From Rhodobacteraceae bacterium UBA1943 (lineage in GTDB: Bacteria; Pseudomonadota; Alphaproteobacteria; Rhodobacterales; Rhodobacteraceae): a DNA stretch of 31,083 nucleotides. The stretch lies in NCBI GenBank assembly GCA_002336845.1, contig DDEX01000115.1, positions 1 through 31,083 on the forward strand, written 5' to 3'. Below are positions 22,218 through 30,072 of the stretch, one piece after another. A program made the position numbers and the translations under genes. Position 1 is the stretch's first letter, and each line of letters opens with the position of its first letter. Under the pieces are notes generated by a model. That model was not told where the DNA came from. It did no database searches and saw only the letters and a program-made list of their open reading frames with translations.

Positions 22218-23765
22218 ATGCCCAAAGTTGGAATGGAACCTGTTCGCCGCCGCCAGATCATTGCGGCCGCCCGGGTTTGCATCCATCGCGACGGCATCGC
22301 GCAGGCCAGCATCAACCGGATCGCGCGCGAGGCCGGGATCGCCCCGGCGCTGATCCCGCATTATTTCGACGACAAGGATGCGCTGCTTCAGGAAACATTC
22401 CGCAGCATGTATCGGGAGTTCACCACTGACATCCGCCGCAGGCTTTCGCTGGCCACATCGCCGCAGGACCGGCTTTTGGCGTTGCTCGAGGCGCAGATCT
22501 CGCCCTCTACCCTAACGCCCGAGGCGGTCAGCACCTGGCTTGCAATCTATTCGACGATGCGCAACTTTCCGATCCTCGAGCGGATCGAACACACGTTCGA
22601 CCGCCGTTTTCTCAGCAACCTGCGCCATGCGCTGATGGGCATGGGCCTTCCCGCGACCGAGGCGGGCGAGATTGCCGAAGAGCTTACGATCTTCATTGAC
22701 GGGCTGTGGCAGAACGTGGCGAACCCAGTCACCTTCACGCCCGAGCGGGCTCGGCAACTGCTGTATCGCTATCTGAATCGGCTTTTGCCAGGGCACAAGC
22801 TGGTTCCGCCGCCGGATGGTTCGGTGCAGCGCGCGGCCCACGACGCCAGTCTCAGCCCCGAAGCGCGCCAGTTCCTGAAGGATAACCTCCCGATTTCGCC
22901 GCTGCACATGTCCGAGGCGAATGTTGCCGAGTTGCGCCAGCAATTCGCCCAGCTTTACGGTGCCGAGGCGCGGGCCTCGGTCAAGGCGCTCGGGCTGAAA
23001 CTGGCGCAGGTGGAAATGGGCGGCATGCCGACGCTGCGGGTTGCGCCACGAGACGAACCGAATGCGCCGCTGCGTGTCTTCTACCTGTTCGGCGGCGGCT
23101 ATGCGACCGGTGAGCCGGAGTCGGACCTGCCGATCATTGGCGCCCTGGCCAAGCGCCTTGGTCTTGCCGTCGCGGCACCGCGCTATCGGCTGGCACCAGA
23201 ACATCGCCATCCTGTGGCGCTGGAAGACGCCTTGGCCGCCTGGCGTGGCTTTGCGGCAGCAGCCGAGGGGCCGACCTTGCTTGTCGGCGAATCCGCAGGG
23301 GGCGGGTTGGCGCTGGCGCTGGTTCAGGCGGCAAAGGCGGAGGGGCTGCCGCTGCCCGCCGCCATGGCGCTTTTGTCGCCTTGGGTCGATCTGACACAAG
23401 AGATTCCTTCCGCCAACGATGGCTTCGACCCGACGTTGGCCCGGCGCAACCTGTTCGATTACGCCCGGCTTTATGGCGGTCCCGGCGCTGATCTGGCCCA
23501 GCCCGCGATGTCGCCACTGCGGGGTAATCTGCGTGATCTGCCACCAATGGTCATCACCACCGGCAGCCGGGATCTTCTGAATGAGCAGGCCCATGCGCTG
23601 GCCAAGGCCGTCACCGCAGCCGGTGGGCAGGCCGATCTGCACGATTGGCCCGGCCTTTGGCATGTTTTCGAGTTCTACCGCGTCCTGCCAGAGGCCGCCG
23701 CCTCTCTGGACAGAATCGCCGAATTCCTGCGCCGCCACGACACTTTCGCAAAGGACGCCCGATGA
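22218..23765 (+). CDS. BetI-type TetR regulator fused to an HSL-family alpha/beta hydrolase
   Basis: A 515-aa two-domain protein. Residues 1-190 resemble BetI, the choline-responsive repressor: MPKVGMEPVRRRQII at the start, helix-turn-helix INRIAREAGIAPALIPHYFD (32-51), and LTIFIDGLWQNVAN (156-169) in the ligand domain. From about 205 a hormone-sensitive-lipase-type hydrolase follows: FGGGYATGE (291-299, where the family has HGGG), RYRLAPEHRHP, nucleophile S359 in GESAGGG, D452 in GSRDLLNEQ and H482 in GLWHVFE. The triad is complete, so activity is plausible. There is no stop or frameshift at the junction, so this is a true in-frame fusion. The stop overlaps the dehydrogenase start (ATGA). 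My inference is a repressor that senses or hydrolyses a choline ester or similar ligand. Domain calls are firm and the role is not. Confidence 0.88.
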   Translation: MPKVGMEPVRRRQIIAAARVCIHRDGIAQASINRIAREAGIAPALIPHYFDDKDALLQETFRSMYREFTTDIRRRLSLATSPQDRLLALLEAQISPSTLTPEAVSTWLAIYSTMRNFPILERIEHTFDRRFLSNLRHALMGMGLPATEAGEIAEELTIFIDGLWQNVANPVTFTPERARQLLYRYLNRLLPGHKLVPPPDGSVQRAAHDASLSPEARQFLKDNLPISPLHMSEANVAELRQQFAQLYGAEARASVKALGLKLAQVEMGGMPTLRVAPRDEPNAPLRVFYLFGGGYATGEPESDLPIIGALAKRLGLAVAAPRYRLAPEHRHPVALEDALAAWRGFAAAAEGPTLLVGESAGGGLALALVQAAKAEGLPLPAAMALLSPWVDLTQEIPSANDGFDPTLARRNLFDYARLYGGPGADLAQPAMSPLRGNLRDLPPMVITTGSRDLLNEQAHALAKAVTAAGGQADLHDWPGLWHVFEFYRVLPEAAASLDRIAEFLRRHDTFAKDAR

Positions 23766-24847
23766 AAGCCGCGATCTTCCATGGCCCGCACCGCAAACTG
23801 ACGGTGGAAGAGGTTAGCATCGCCAACCCCGGCCCGCGCGAGGTTCTGATCCGCACAGCAGCCGTCGGGCTCTGCCACTCGGACCTGCATTTCATCGACG
23901 GGCTTCACGCCTTCGACGCACCGGCGATTCTTGGCCACGAGGCTGCCGGCGTGGTTGAAAAGGTCGGCGACGACGTGCGCGGCCTGGCACCTGGCGATCA
24001 TGTCATCACCTGTCTGTCGGTCTTTTGCGGCCATTGCAGTCACTGCACTTCTGGCAGGCCCTACAATTGCGACCATCAGGACGAAACCCAACGCCCGGTC
24101 GATCAGCCGCCGCGACTGGCACAAGGGGGCAGGCCGGTCCACCAGTTCTATGAGCTGTCGGCCTTTGCCGAGCAGATGCTGGTCCATGAACATGCCGTCG
24201 TCAAAATCCGCCGCGACATGCCGCTTGACCGTGCCGCACTGATCGGTTGCGCCGTCACAACCGGCATGGGCGCTGTCACCAACACTGCCCGGGTCGAGGT
24301 TGGCGCGACCGTCGCCGTCATCGGTTGCGGTGGCGTCGGGCTTTCGGCGATCAACGGCGCGGCCATTGCCGGGGCAGGCAGGATCATCGCGGTGGACGTG
24401 CATCCCGAAAAGCTTGATCTTGCCCGCAGCTTCGGGGCGACCGACACGCTGAACGCCAGTGATTGCGATCCGGTTCAGGCGGTGCTGGAATTGACGAAAG
24501 GTGGCGTCGATTATTCGTTCGAGGCGCTTGGCCGGAAACAGACCGCCGAACAGGCCTTTGACATGCTGGGCCGATCGGGAGTGGCCACGATCATCGGCAT
24601 GGTGCCCGAAGGCCAGCGGATCGAGATCGACGGCGCGGCGCTGCTTTATGACCGCCGGATTCAGGGGTCGAACATGGGCTCGAACCGGTTTCGCATCGAT
24701 ATGCCGCGCTATGTCGATTTCTACCTCGCCGGGCGGCTGCATCTTGACCGGATGATCGCCAGCCGCATCGGGCTCGACCAGATCAACGAAGGCTTTGACA
24801 CGCTGCGAAGTGGCCGCTTTGCGCGCTCGGTCATCACTTTCGCCTGA
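23762..24847 (+). CDS. Zinc-dependent alcohol dehydrogenase (MDR family, class III-like)
   Basis: A 361-aa medium-chain dehydrogenase. Catalytic zinc ligands are C38 (VGLCHSDLH), H59-E60 (GHEAAG) and C163 (IGCAVTTGMG). The structural zinc site has C89, C92, C95 and C103. The dinucleotide site is GCGGVG (188-193) with D212 in AVDVHP, favouring NAD over NADP. ALIGCAVTTGMGAVTNTARV is close to class III enzymes, and members of this branch oxidise formaldehyde adducts or long-chain and amino alcohols. ATGA overlap with the BetI-hydrolase means the two are made together. A role in oxidising the alcohol released by the hydrolase (for example a choline-like alcohol to its aldehyde) is an inference. 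Classical choline oxidation uses BetA instead. Confidence 0.9.
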   Translation: MKAAIFHGPHRKLTVEEVSIANPGPREVLIRTAAVGLCHSDLHFIDGLHAFDAPAILGHEAAGVVEKVGDDVRGLAPGDHVITCLSVFCGHCSHCTSGRPYNCDHQDETQRPVDQPPRLAQGGRPVHQFYELSAFAEQMLVHEHAVVKIRRDMPLDRAALIGCAVTTGMGAVTNTARVEVGATVAVIGCGGVGLSAINGAAIAGAGRIIAVDVHPEKLDLARSFGATDTLNASDCDPVQAVLELTKGGVDYSFEALGRKQTAEQAFDMLGRSGVATIIGMVPEGQRIEIDGAALLYDRRIQGSNMGSNRFRIDMPRYVDFYLAGRLHLDRMIASRIGLDQINEGFDTLRSGRFARSVITFA

Positions 24848-24864
24848 CGCCCAAAGGGCCACTG

Positions 24865-24897
24865 CTTTGCGCAAAGACCCCGGCAGTTCGCTGCCGG
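24865..24897 (+). promoter_or_regulatory. Paired hairpins between dehydrogenase and choX
   Basis: A 12-bp palindrome CTTTGCGCAAAG (24865-24876) is followed by a perfect 7-bp stem CCGGCAG/CTGCCGG (24880-24897) closed by a TTCG tetraloop, an exceptionally stable RNA hairpin. No T-tract follows, so simple termination is unlikely. It may stabilise or partly attenuate the message ahead of choX, which often needs higher expression than enzymes. Confidence 0.4.
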
Positions 24898-24956
24898 CCC
24901 ATGGACCTGACTTTGAAAGACCCAATCTCAAACCCATTGCCCCGACAGGAAACCGA

Positions 24957-25889
24957 ATGAAAAAGCTCGCTCCGCTTGCAGTGTGCCTTGCCCTCGCCGC
25001 CACCTCCGCCCATGCCGATGCCGACAGTTGCAAGGCCGTGCGGCTCGCCGACCTCGGTTGGACCGACATCCGCCTGACCGATGCCACCGCCGAACTGATC
25101 CTGACTGCGATGGGATATGAACCGACCGAGACATTGCTGGGACTTGACGTCGCCTATGTTTCGCTGCGCGAAAAGAACATGGATGCCTTCCTTGGCAACT
25201 GGCGCCCCGTGCAGGATGAGAATTACAAGGAATTCTTCGACAAGGGATGGGTCGTCGATCTGGGCGAGAACCTGACCGGTGCCAAATTCACCCTTGCCGT
25301 GCCGAAATACGTCGCGGATCAGGGCATCACTTCCTTTGATGAGCTGGCCAAGCATCACGACATGTTCGACGGCAAGATCTATGGCATCGAGCCGGGGTCG
25401 AACCAGTATCTGCTCGACATGATCACAGCCAAGCGCCACGGGTTTGACGATAGCTGGCAGGTAGTGGAATCGAGTGAGGCCGGGATGCTCGCGCAGCTTG
25501 AACGCGCGGTGAAGAAGAACGAGCCGATCGTCTTTCTCGGCTGGGAGCCGCATCCGATGAACATCAACTACGAGATCACCTATCTGTCGGGCGGTGACGT
25601 GGAATTCGGCCCGAACTTCGGCGGCTCTACCGTTCATACCATCTCGCGCCCGGGTTACCGCGAGGATTGCCCGAATGCGGCCAAGTTTCTGTCGCAGCTG
25701 GTTTTCAACCTCGATTATGAAAACCAGGGGATGCGGATGATCATGACCGATGGCGCCGAGCCGCAGGACGCAGCCAAGGCGATGATGGCCAAATCGCCGG
25801 AGTTGCTTGACAAATGGCTGGCCGGTGTCACCACGCTGGACGGTCAGGACGCGCTGCCGGTGGTGAAGGCCGCCCTTGGGATCGAGTGA
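24957..25889 (+). CDS. choX: ChoX-like choline/quaternary-amine periplasmic binding protein
   Basis: A 310-aa periplasmic protein with a signal peptide (MKKLAPLAVCLALAATSAHA) and probable cleavage after residue 20. It belongs to the glycine betaine/choline binding family. An aromatic set matching ChoX's cation-pi cage is present: W35 in LGWTDI, W82 in GNWRPV, Y142 in YGIEPGSN and W196 in LGWEPHPMN. D45 in TDATAE near the start fits the family. It lies 109 bp after the dehydrogenase on the same strand. No permease (ChoW) or ATPase (ChoV) follows, because convergent acvB comes next. The protein must therefore work with a transporter elsewhere or serve another role. AGGAAACC precedes ATG 24957. 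Acetylcholine, betaine or other quaternary ligands cannot be excluded. Confidence 0.87.
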   Translation: MKKLAPLAVCLALAATSAHADADSCKAVRLADLGWTDIRLTDATAELILTAMGYEPTETLLGLDVAYVSLREKNMDAFLGNWRPVQDENYKEFFDKGWVVDLGENLTGAKFTLAVPKYVADQGITSFDELAKHHDMFDGKIYGIEPGSNQYLLDMITAKRHGFDDSWQVVESSEAGMLAQLERAVKKNEPIVFLGWEPHPMNINYEITYLSGGDVEFGPNFGGSTVHTISRPGYREDCPNAAKFLSQLVFNLDYENQGMRMIMTDGAEPQDAAKAMMAKSPELLDKWLAGVTTLDGQDALPVVKAALGIE

Positions 25890-25895
25890 GGCCGC

Positions 25896-25924
25896 GGGCC
25901 GGTCCCCTTGGCGGGAACCGGCCC
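25896..25924 (+). terminator. Probable terminator after choX
   Basis: GGGCCGGT (25896-25903) and ACCGGCCC (25917-25924) form a perfect 8-bp stem, with a further CCC/GGG pairing inside. It begins 7 bp after the choX stop and is followed only by a short TTT run. It could also limit transcription from the convergent acvB side. Confidence 0.5.
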
Positions 25925-26092
25925 GGTCAGTTTGGTCTCCGTCCCCGAGCAGGTCTGGCGCCTGACGTCTGCACGCTGTCCCTGCGCCAGAGGGGCCCGA
26001 AGGGCACCATCGCCTTTGAGCCTATGACGGGCCGGATGTATCTGCTGGTCCAAAGCACAATGGTCGCGGTCGCATGAAAGTGCAGCGGCAAG

Positions 26093-27472
26093 TCACCTGA
26101 TGCGCCGCAAAAGGCCCTTGATGATCATGTCGGTCACGTCGCCGTAGTTGCCGTCGAAATGGTGATCGCCGTCGAATCCAATCAGTTCATACCCCTTGCC
26201 CGCCTGCGAGGCGCAGGCATCGTCGTCATCACCCTTGCCATAGATGCACTGGATCAGGCCTGGCGTGATCTTTGACATGTCGTCGGTCGGGTCCTGCGTG
26301 CTGTCACTGGACATGCCCAGCCAGCCCTCGACATGGATCACATAGTCGCGGCTGTGCGACAGCGCCATCAGGCTGATCTGCGCCACACTCGCCTTGTCCT
26401 CGGGCGGAAGCAGGGTGTAGCTGGCAGGAAGGATGTCGGCCCCGAAGGAATAGCCGATCAGCACGACATGCTTGACCCCCCATTCGGTGCGGTACTTGCG
26501 AATGATCCGCGAAAGGTCGTCGGCGGTCTCTTGCGGTTGGCGTTCGTGCCAGAAATAGCGCAGCGAATCCACGCCCACCACGGGAATGCCGTTTTGCTGG
26601 AGCTGAAGCCCGATCTCCTGGTCGATGTCACGCCAGCCGCCATCGCCGGAATAGAAGATCGCCATCGTGTCATGCAGCGCCTTGGCGGGCAGCGGGTCTA
26701 TAGGCAGATCAAGCGGGCCCTCGGCGGCGTCTTGTTGATCAAGCCGGGCATCAAGCGTCTTGGTCAGCGCAACGTCACCGACATCGGGGCTGTTTGTCAT
26801 CTTGATGGCCGTATAGGTCTTGGCCAGATCGGCGACATGGGCCTGCCCGTCCGCCGGGGCGGCAGAGGAGAACACCGCGTCAATCGGGTCGTTCAACTCG
26901 TCTGGTGTCAGGTCATAGACCGCCTTGCCATTGGCTTCGGTATGCTTGGCCTCGGTGCAAAGCTGATCGGGCAGGGCAACCCCCAGGTCGGGATCAACGG
27001 CTACGGTAGCCGCGATGGTAGAGGCCGGGGTCTGCGCCGCAATCGCCAGCGCCAGCGCGCCGCCCGCCCCACGCCCCGCAATCACGGGCAGCCGGTAGTC
27101 GCCGCTGCTGTCCTTCTGAACCCGGCGCGACAGTTCCTCGATATCCGAGACAAGATAGATGCAGTCGGTATCGTGATGCGCCATCGCCTTGAGATAAGTG
27201 GGCAGATCCAACCCGATGGTCGCGGCCCCGCGTGCCTTAAGGTGCTGGGCAAGGGTATCTTCCGCCGGTCCCCAGCCATCCGCACCGGACAAAAGCACCA
27301 CCACCTCGCTCACCGCGTCATCGGGCAGGGTGATATGGGGATTGGCAATCATTCCGCTGTCAAACGGGCCGCCGGTTTCGGGCGGGGTTCCGGTTTCGGC
27401 CCGCAGGGCAGGGGCAAGCGACAGTGCCGCAAGGCCTAGGGCCGCGACATGGGCGAGGCGGTTGATCTTCAT
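26093..27472 (-). CDS. acvB: AcvB/VirJ family periplasmic protein (aminoacyl-phosphatidylglycerol hydrolase)
   Basis: A 459-aa protein with a signal peptide ending near LRA/ET (about residue 25). The C-terminal half is a VirJ-type alpha/beta hydrolase: IFYSGDGGWRDIDQEIGLQL at 272-291, then VGVDSLRYFWHERQPQETAD (299-318) and nucleophile S342 in IGYSFGADILP. DGDHHFDGNY near the end probably carries the catalytic His. The N-terminal half looks like a degenerate copy (LLSGADGWGPAEDTLAQHL; AGRGAGGA in place of GxSxG). AcvB of Agrobacterium hydrolyses lysyl-phosphatidylglycerol in the periplasm. Its neighbour here is the synthase MprF, with which it overlaps by ATGA, so the pair tunes the charge of the membrane surface. 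Length is normal. Confidence 0.92.
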   Translation of the reverse strand: MKINRLAHVAALGLAALSLAPALRAETGTPPETGGPFDSGMIANPHITLPDDAVSEVVVLLSGADGWGPAEDTLAQHLKARGAATIGLDLPTYLKAMAHHDTDCIYLVSDIEELSRRVQKDSSGDYRLPVIAGRGAGGALALAIAAQTPASTIAATVAVDPDLGVALPDQLCTEAKHTEANGKAVYDLTPDELNDPIDAVFSSAAPADGQAHVADLAKTYTAIKMTNSPDVGDVALTKTLDARLDQQDAAEGPLDLPIDPLPAKALHDTMAIFYSGDGGWRDIDQEIGLQLQQNGIPVVGVDSLRYFWHERQPQETADDLSRIIRKYRTEWGVKHVVLIGYSFGADILPASYTLLPPEDKASVAQISLMALSHSRDYVIHVEGWLGMSSDSTQDPTDDMSKITPGLIQCIYGKGDDDDACASQAGKGYELIGFDGDHHFDGNYGDVTDMIIKGLLRRIR

Positions 27473-30072
27473 TTTCCAATGACTCCTCTGAAACCGCCGC
27501 CAATCAGCAGCGTCACGTCGAACAGGGCCGCAATGGGCGATGCGCTGCCGGGGGTGACCAGATAGCGCGATTGCCAGCTTGGGTGATATTTTGACTTGAA
27601 CGACCGCAGGCCGCGAAAGTTGTAGAACCGCTCACCATGATCAAAGACCGACTGGCCTACATGGTTCCAGAAAGGCGCAGCCTTTCCGGCGGTGATGCCG
27701 GACAAAGGCGCCATGCCCAGATTGAAGTAGCGATACCCTTGGCGCTTCATCTCGACCAGCAGGCTGCAAAACAGAAAGTCCATCGCTCCGCGTGGCGCAT
27801 TACGGGCAAAGCGCATCAGATCGACGGTCGCCTCTTCCTTGGTGGCCGTCAGCATGATGGTGGCAAAGGCGACGATATGGCCCGCCATCCGCAAAAGGGC
27901 GATGGGCTGTTCGGCCACATAGTCACGGTCAAACCGCCCAAGCGCAAAGCCCTTTTCGCGGGCATCGTGATGGGCCAGCCAGGCATCGGAAACCAGTTGC
28001 AGATCATCCATCACCAGATGCGCGGCCTCTGGCGGCACCACCTCGAACGACAGACCGTCCCGCTCGCCCCGGCGCAGCGATTGGCGCTGCTCGGCCCAGC
28101 GACTGGTCTGGATATCCATCGCTACCAGATCGACAAGCGCCCGCTCTCCCAGCTTCAGCCCGCGCAGACCCGCATCGGCGCAGAGCGGCAGAATCTCTGG
28201 TGGTGCCTGATACAGCACAGGCCGCCCTCCGGCCGTCCGGGCCATTTCGGCAAAGCGCCAGATCAGTTCGGCCTGCGCCATCTCGGCCCCGATCGGGCCA
28301 AACAGCGAAATCCATGACCGGCCCTGCACGGCATACATCAGGAATGCGTCGCGCTTTTCCGAAAAGATCAGGCTTTTGTCGCGCATCCTGATCAGGTTGG
28401 CATCGCCGTTGTTCTGGGCTTGCACGATGGTCAGAGCCTCTTGCAACTCTGCCTCGGTGGGCAGGGCTGGGCTTTGGCGGGCAGGCCGCAGCAGGCTGAA
28501 CAGGGCGATGGCCGAGGCGGCGATGACAAAGCCCAACAGGGCGCGCAGGCCGCGTGGCGCCTCGGCCTCGAATTCGAACTGCCACCACAGGCTGCGGCTG
28601 TATTCGACGTCTTTATAGACGAACAGAAGGATGGCGGCCGCGGATACGGCAATCATGGCGATGGCGGCAATCCAGATCGGCGTCAGCGCCTGCGCCAAAA
28701 GCGAGGCGGGCCGATCAAACAGGGGCCTGCTCATCAACAGGGCCCCGATCAGGACCGCCAGCATCACCGCTTCATAAGGGGCAATCGCCTTGATGAAGGT
28801 GAAAACGAACGCGGCAGACGCGGCCCCAAGCGTCAGCCAGAACGCCCCGTCCAGCCTCTGGGTCAGTCCCCGTGCTGTCAGTACCAGCCCAAGGCCAAGC
28901 AAGCTGGACAGGAAATGCGCCGCCTCCAACATCTGAATCGGGATATAATCGGCCAGCCACAACAGGTCGTCCTGCGGGGTCGGGATCACGCTGGAGAAGA
29001 TCAGCATGACACCGCAAATCAGCGAAAGCGTCGCCACCAGCGGTGGAGCCAGAAACCCGCCCATGCGCTGCGCCCATTGGAAACTGGGCGAATGGAGGGC
29101 CTGAAGCGCCTCGGTCCAGACCACCAGCGCCACCGCAACCAACAGCGGCAGCACATGGTAGATCAGCCGATAAAGGAAAAGCGACCCAAGAATTGCATCC
29201 GTCGGACCGAGGCGCCCGATGGTCGCAAGGATCACCGCCTCGAACACGCCCAGACCTGCGGGCACATGGCTCAGCACGCCAAGACCGATGGCTATGGCAT
29301 ATATCGCGACAAAGGAGGTCCAACTGATCTGCACATCGGCGGGCAGCAGGACATAAAGCACCGTGGCGCAAACCGCGATGTCGGCCGCACTCAGCACCAG
29401 TTGGCTCAGCGCAACGTCCATGCGGGGCATGTACTGGCGTAGCCGCCCGTTGGTGCGCCACAGGAAGAAGGCCGCTCCTGCAAGCGCCGCCAACCCGGCC
29501 AAAGCCATCAGCCGAAGCCATAGGGCCGGCACGTCGAACGCCCCGGTGATCTGATCGGCAAAGACCAGCAGCGCCATACCTGTCGTGACCGCCAGCCCAA
29601 GACCGAAGAACAACGTTACAAAGGCGATGACGCCCGCAATCTCTTCGCCCTTGAGGCCAAGACGGCTATAGCCGCGATAGCGCACGGCCCCCCCTGAAAG
29701 GGGGCCAAATCCCGCAGTGTTCCCGATGGCATAGGCGCTAAAGGCGATCAACGCGACCTGGCCATAGTTAAGCGATTTTCCCTGATGGCGCAGGGCGTTC
29801 ACATCATAACCGGTCAGCAGGGCAAAGCTGACCGCCGTCAGCAGGGCTGCAACAAGGATATCGTGCCAAGAGGTGTTGTCCAGCGCATCAAGCACATCGT
29901 CATATCGAACGTCGCCGGTGATGCGGTAAGTGACAAAGGCAATCGCCGCGAACACGGCCCAGGTTCCAATCGCGATCAGAACGCCGCGATTGCGCACCAG
30001 CCACTGCATCCGCGGGCTTTGGCCCTCGGTGAAATCTTCTTTGGTATCAGAGGTATCTTTGGGGGACGACAT
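27469..30072 (-). CDS. mprF: Phosphatidylglycerol lysyltransferase / flippase (MprF, LpiA)
   Basis: An 867-aa membrane enzyme. The first 540 residues contain about fourteen hydrophobic spans (flippase domain, with SAYAIGNTAGFGPLSGGAVRY and GLGVLSHVPAGLGVFE as typical blocks). The cytosolic C-terminal transferase (DUF2156-like) includes ISLFGPIGAEMAQAELIWRF, FNLGMAPLSGI and RSFKSKYHPSWQSRYLV. It transfers lysine (or another amino acid) from aminoacyl-tRNA to phosphatidylglycerol and exports the lipid to the outer leaflet, giving resistance to cationic peptides and acid. ATG 30072 has AGGAC in front. An upstream start at 30117 would add 15 residues without homology. The overlap with acvB matches the lpiA-acvB operon of rhizobia. 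Confidence 0.95.
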   Translation of the reverse strand: MSSPKDTSDTKEDFTEGQSPRMQWLVRNRGVLIAIGTWAVFAAIAFVTYRITGDVRYDDVLDALDNTSWHDILVAALLTAVSFALLTGYDVNALRHQGKSLNYGQVALIAFSAYAIGNTAGFGPLSGGAVRYRGYSRLGLKGEEIAGVIAFVTLFFGLGLAVTTGMALLVFADQITGAFDVPALWLRLMALAGLAALAGAAFFLWRTNGRLRQYMPRMDVALSQLVLSAADIAVCATVLYVLLPADVQISWTSFVAIYAIAIGLGVLSHVPAGLGVFEAVILATIGRLGPTDAILGSLFLYRLIYHVLPLLVAVALVVWTEALQALHSPSFQWAQRMGGFLAPPLVATLSLICGVMLIFSSVIPTPQDDLLWLADYIPIQMLEAAHFLSSLLGLGLVLTARGLTQRLDGAFWLTLGAASAAFVFTFIKAIAPYEAVMLAVLIGALLMSRPLFDRPASLLAQALTPIWIAAIAMIAVSAAAILLFVYKDVEYSRSLWWQFEFEAEAPRGLRALLGFVIAASAIALFSLLRPARQSPALPTEAELQEALTIVQAQNNGDANLIRMRDKSLIFSEKRDAFLMYAVQGRSWISLFGPIGAEMAQAELIWRFAEMARTAGGRPVLYQAPPEILPLCADAGLRGLKLGERALVDLVAMDIQTSRWAEQRQSLRRGERDGLSFEVVPPEAAHLVMDDLQLVSDAWLAHHDAREKGFALGRFDRDYVAEQPIALLRMAGHIVAFATIMLTATKEEATVDLMRFARNAPRGAMDFLFCSLLVEMKRQGYRYFNLGMAPLSGITAGKAAPFWNHVGQSVFDHGERFYNFRGLRSFKSKYHPSWQSRYLVTPGSASPIAALFDVTLLIGGGFRGVIGK

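Noticed and set aside
22512..23738. Minus-strand 408-codon frame across the BetI-hydrolase fusion
   Set aside because: It is a shadow of the fusion gene without motifs or a ribosome-binding site.
23675..25087. Minus-strand 470-codon frame across the dehydrogenase and choX
   Set aside because: It spans two real plus-strand genes and their hairpin spacer, and no family is recognisable.
25973..26077. Short plus-strand tail ending in MTGRMYLLVQSTMVAVA after choX
   Set aside because: It looks mildly protein-like, but there is no start, family or ribosome-binding site and it is too short to support.
26333..27439. Plus-strand 368-codon frame across acvB
   Set aside because: It is antisense to the VirJ/AcvB motifs and is Arg/Gly/His-rich.
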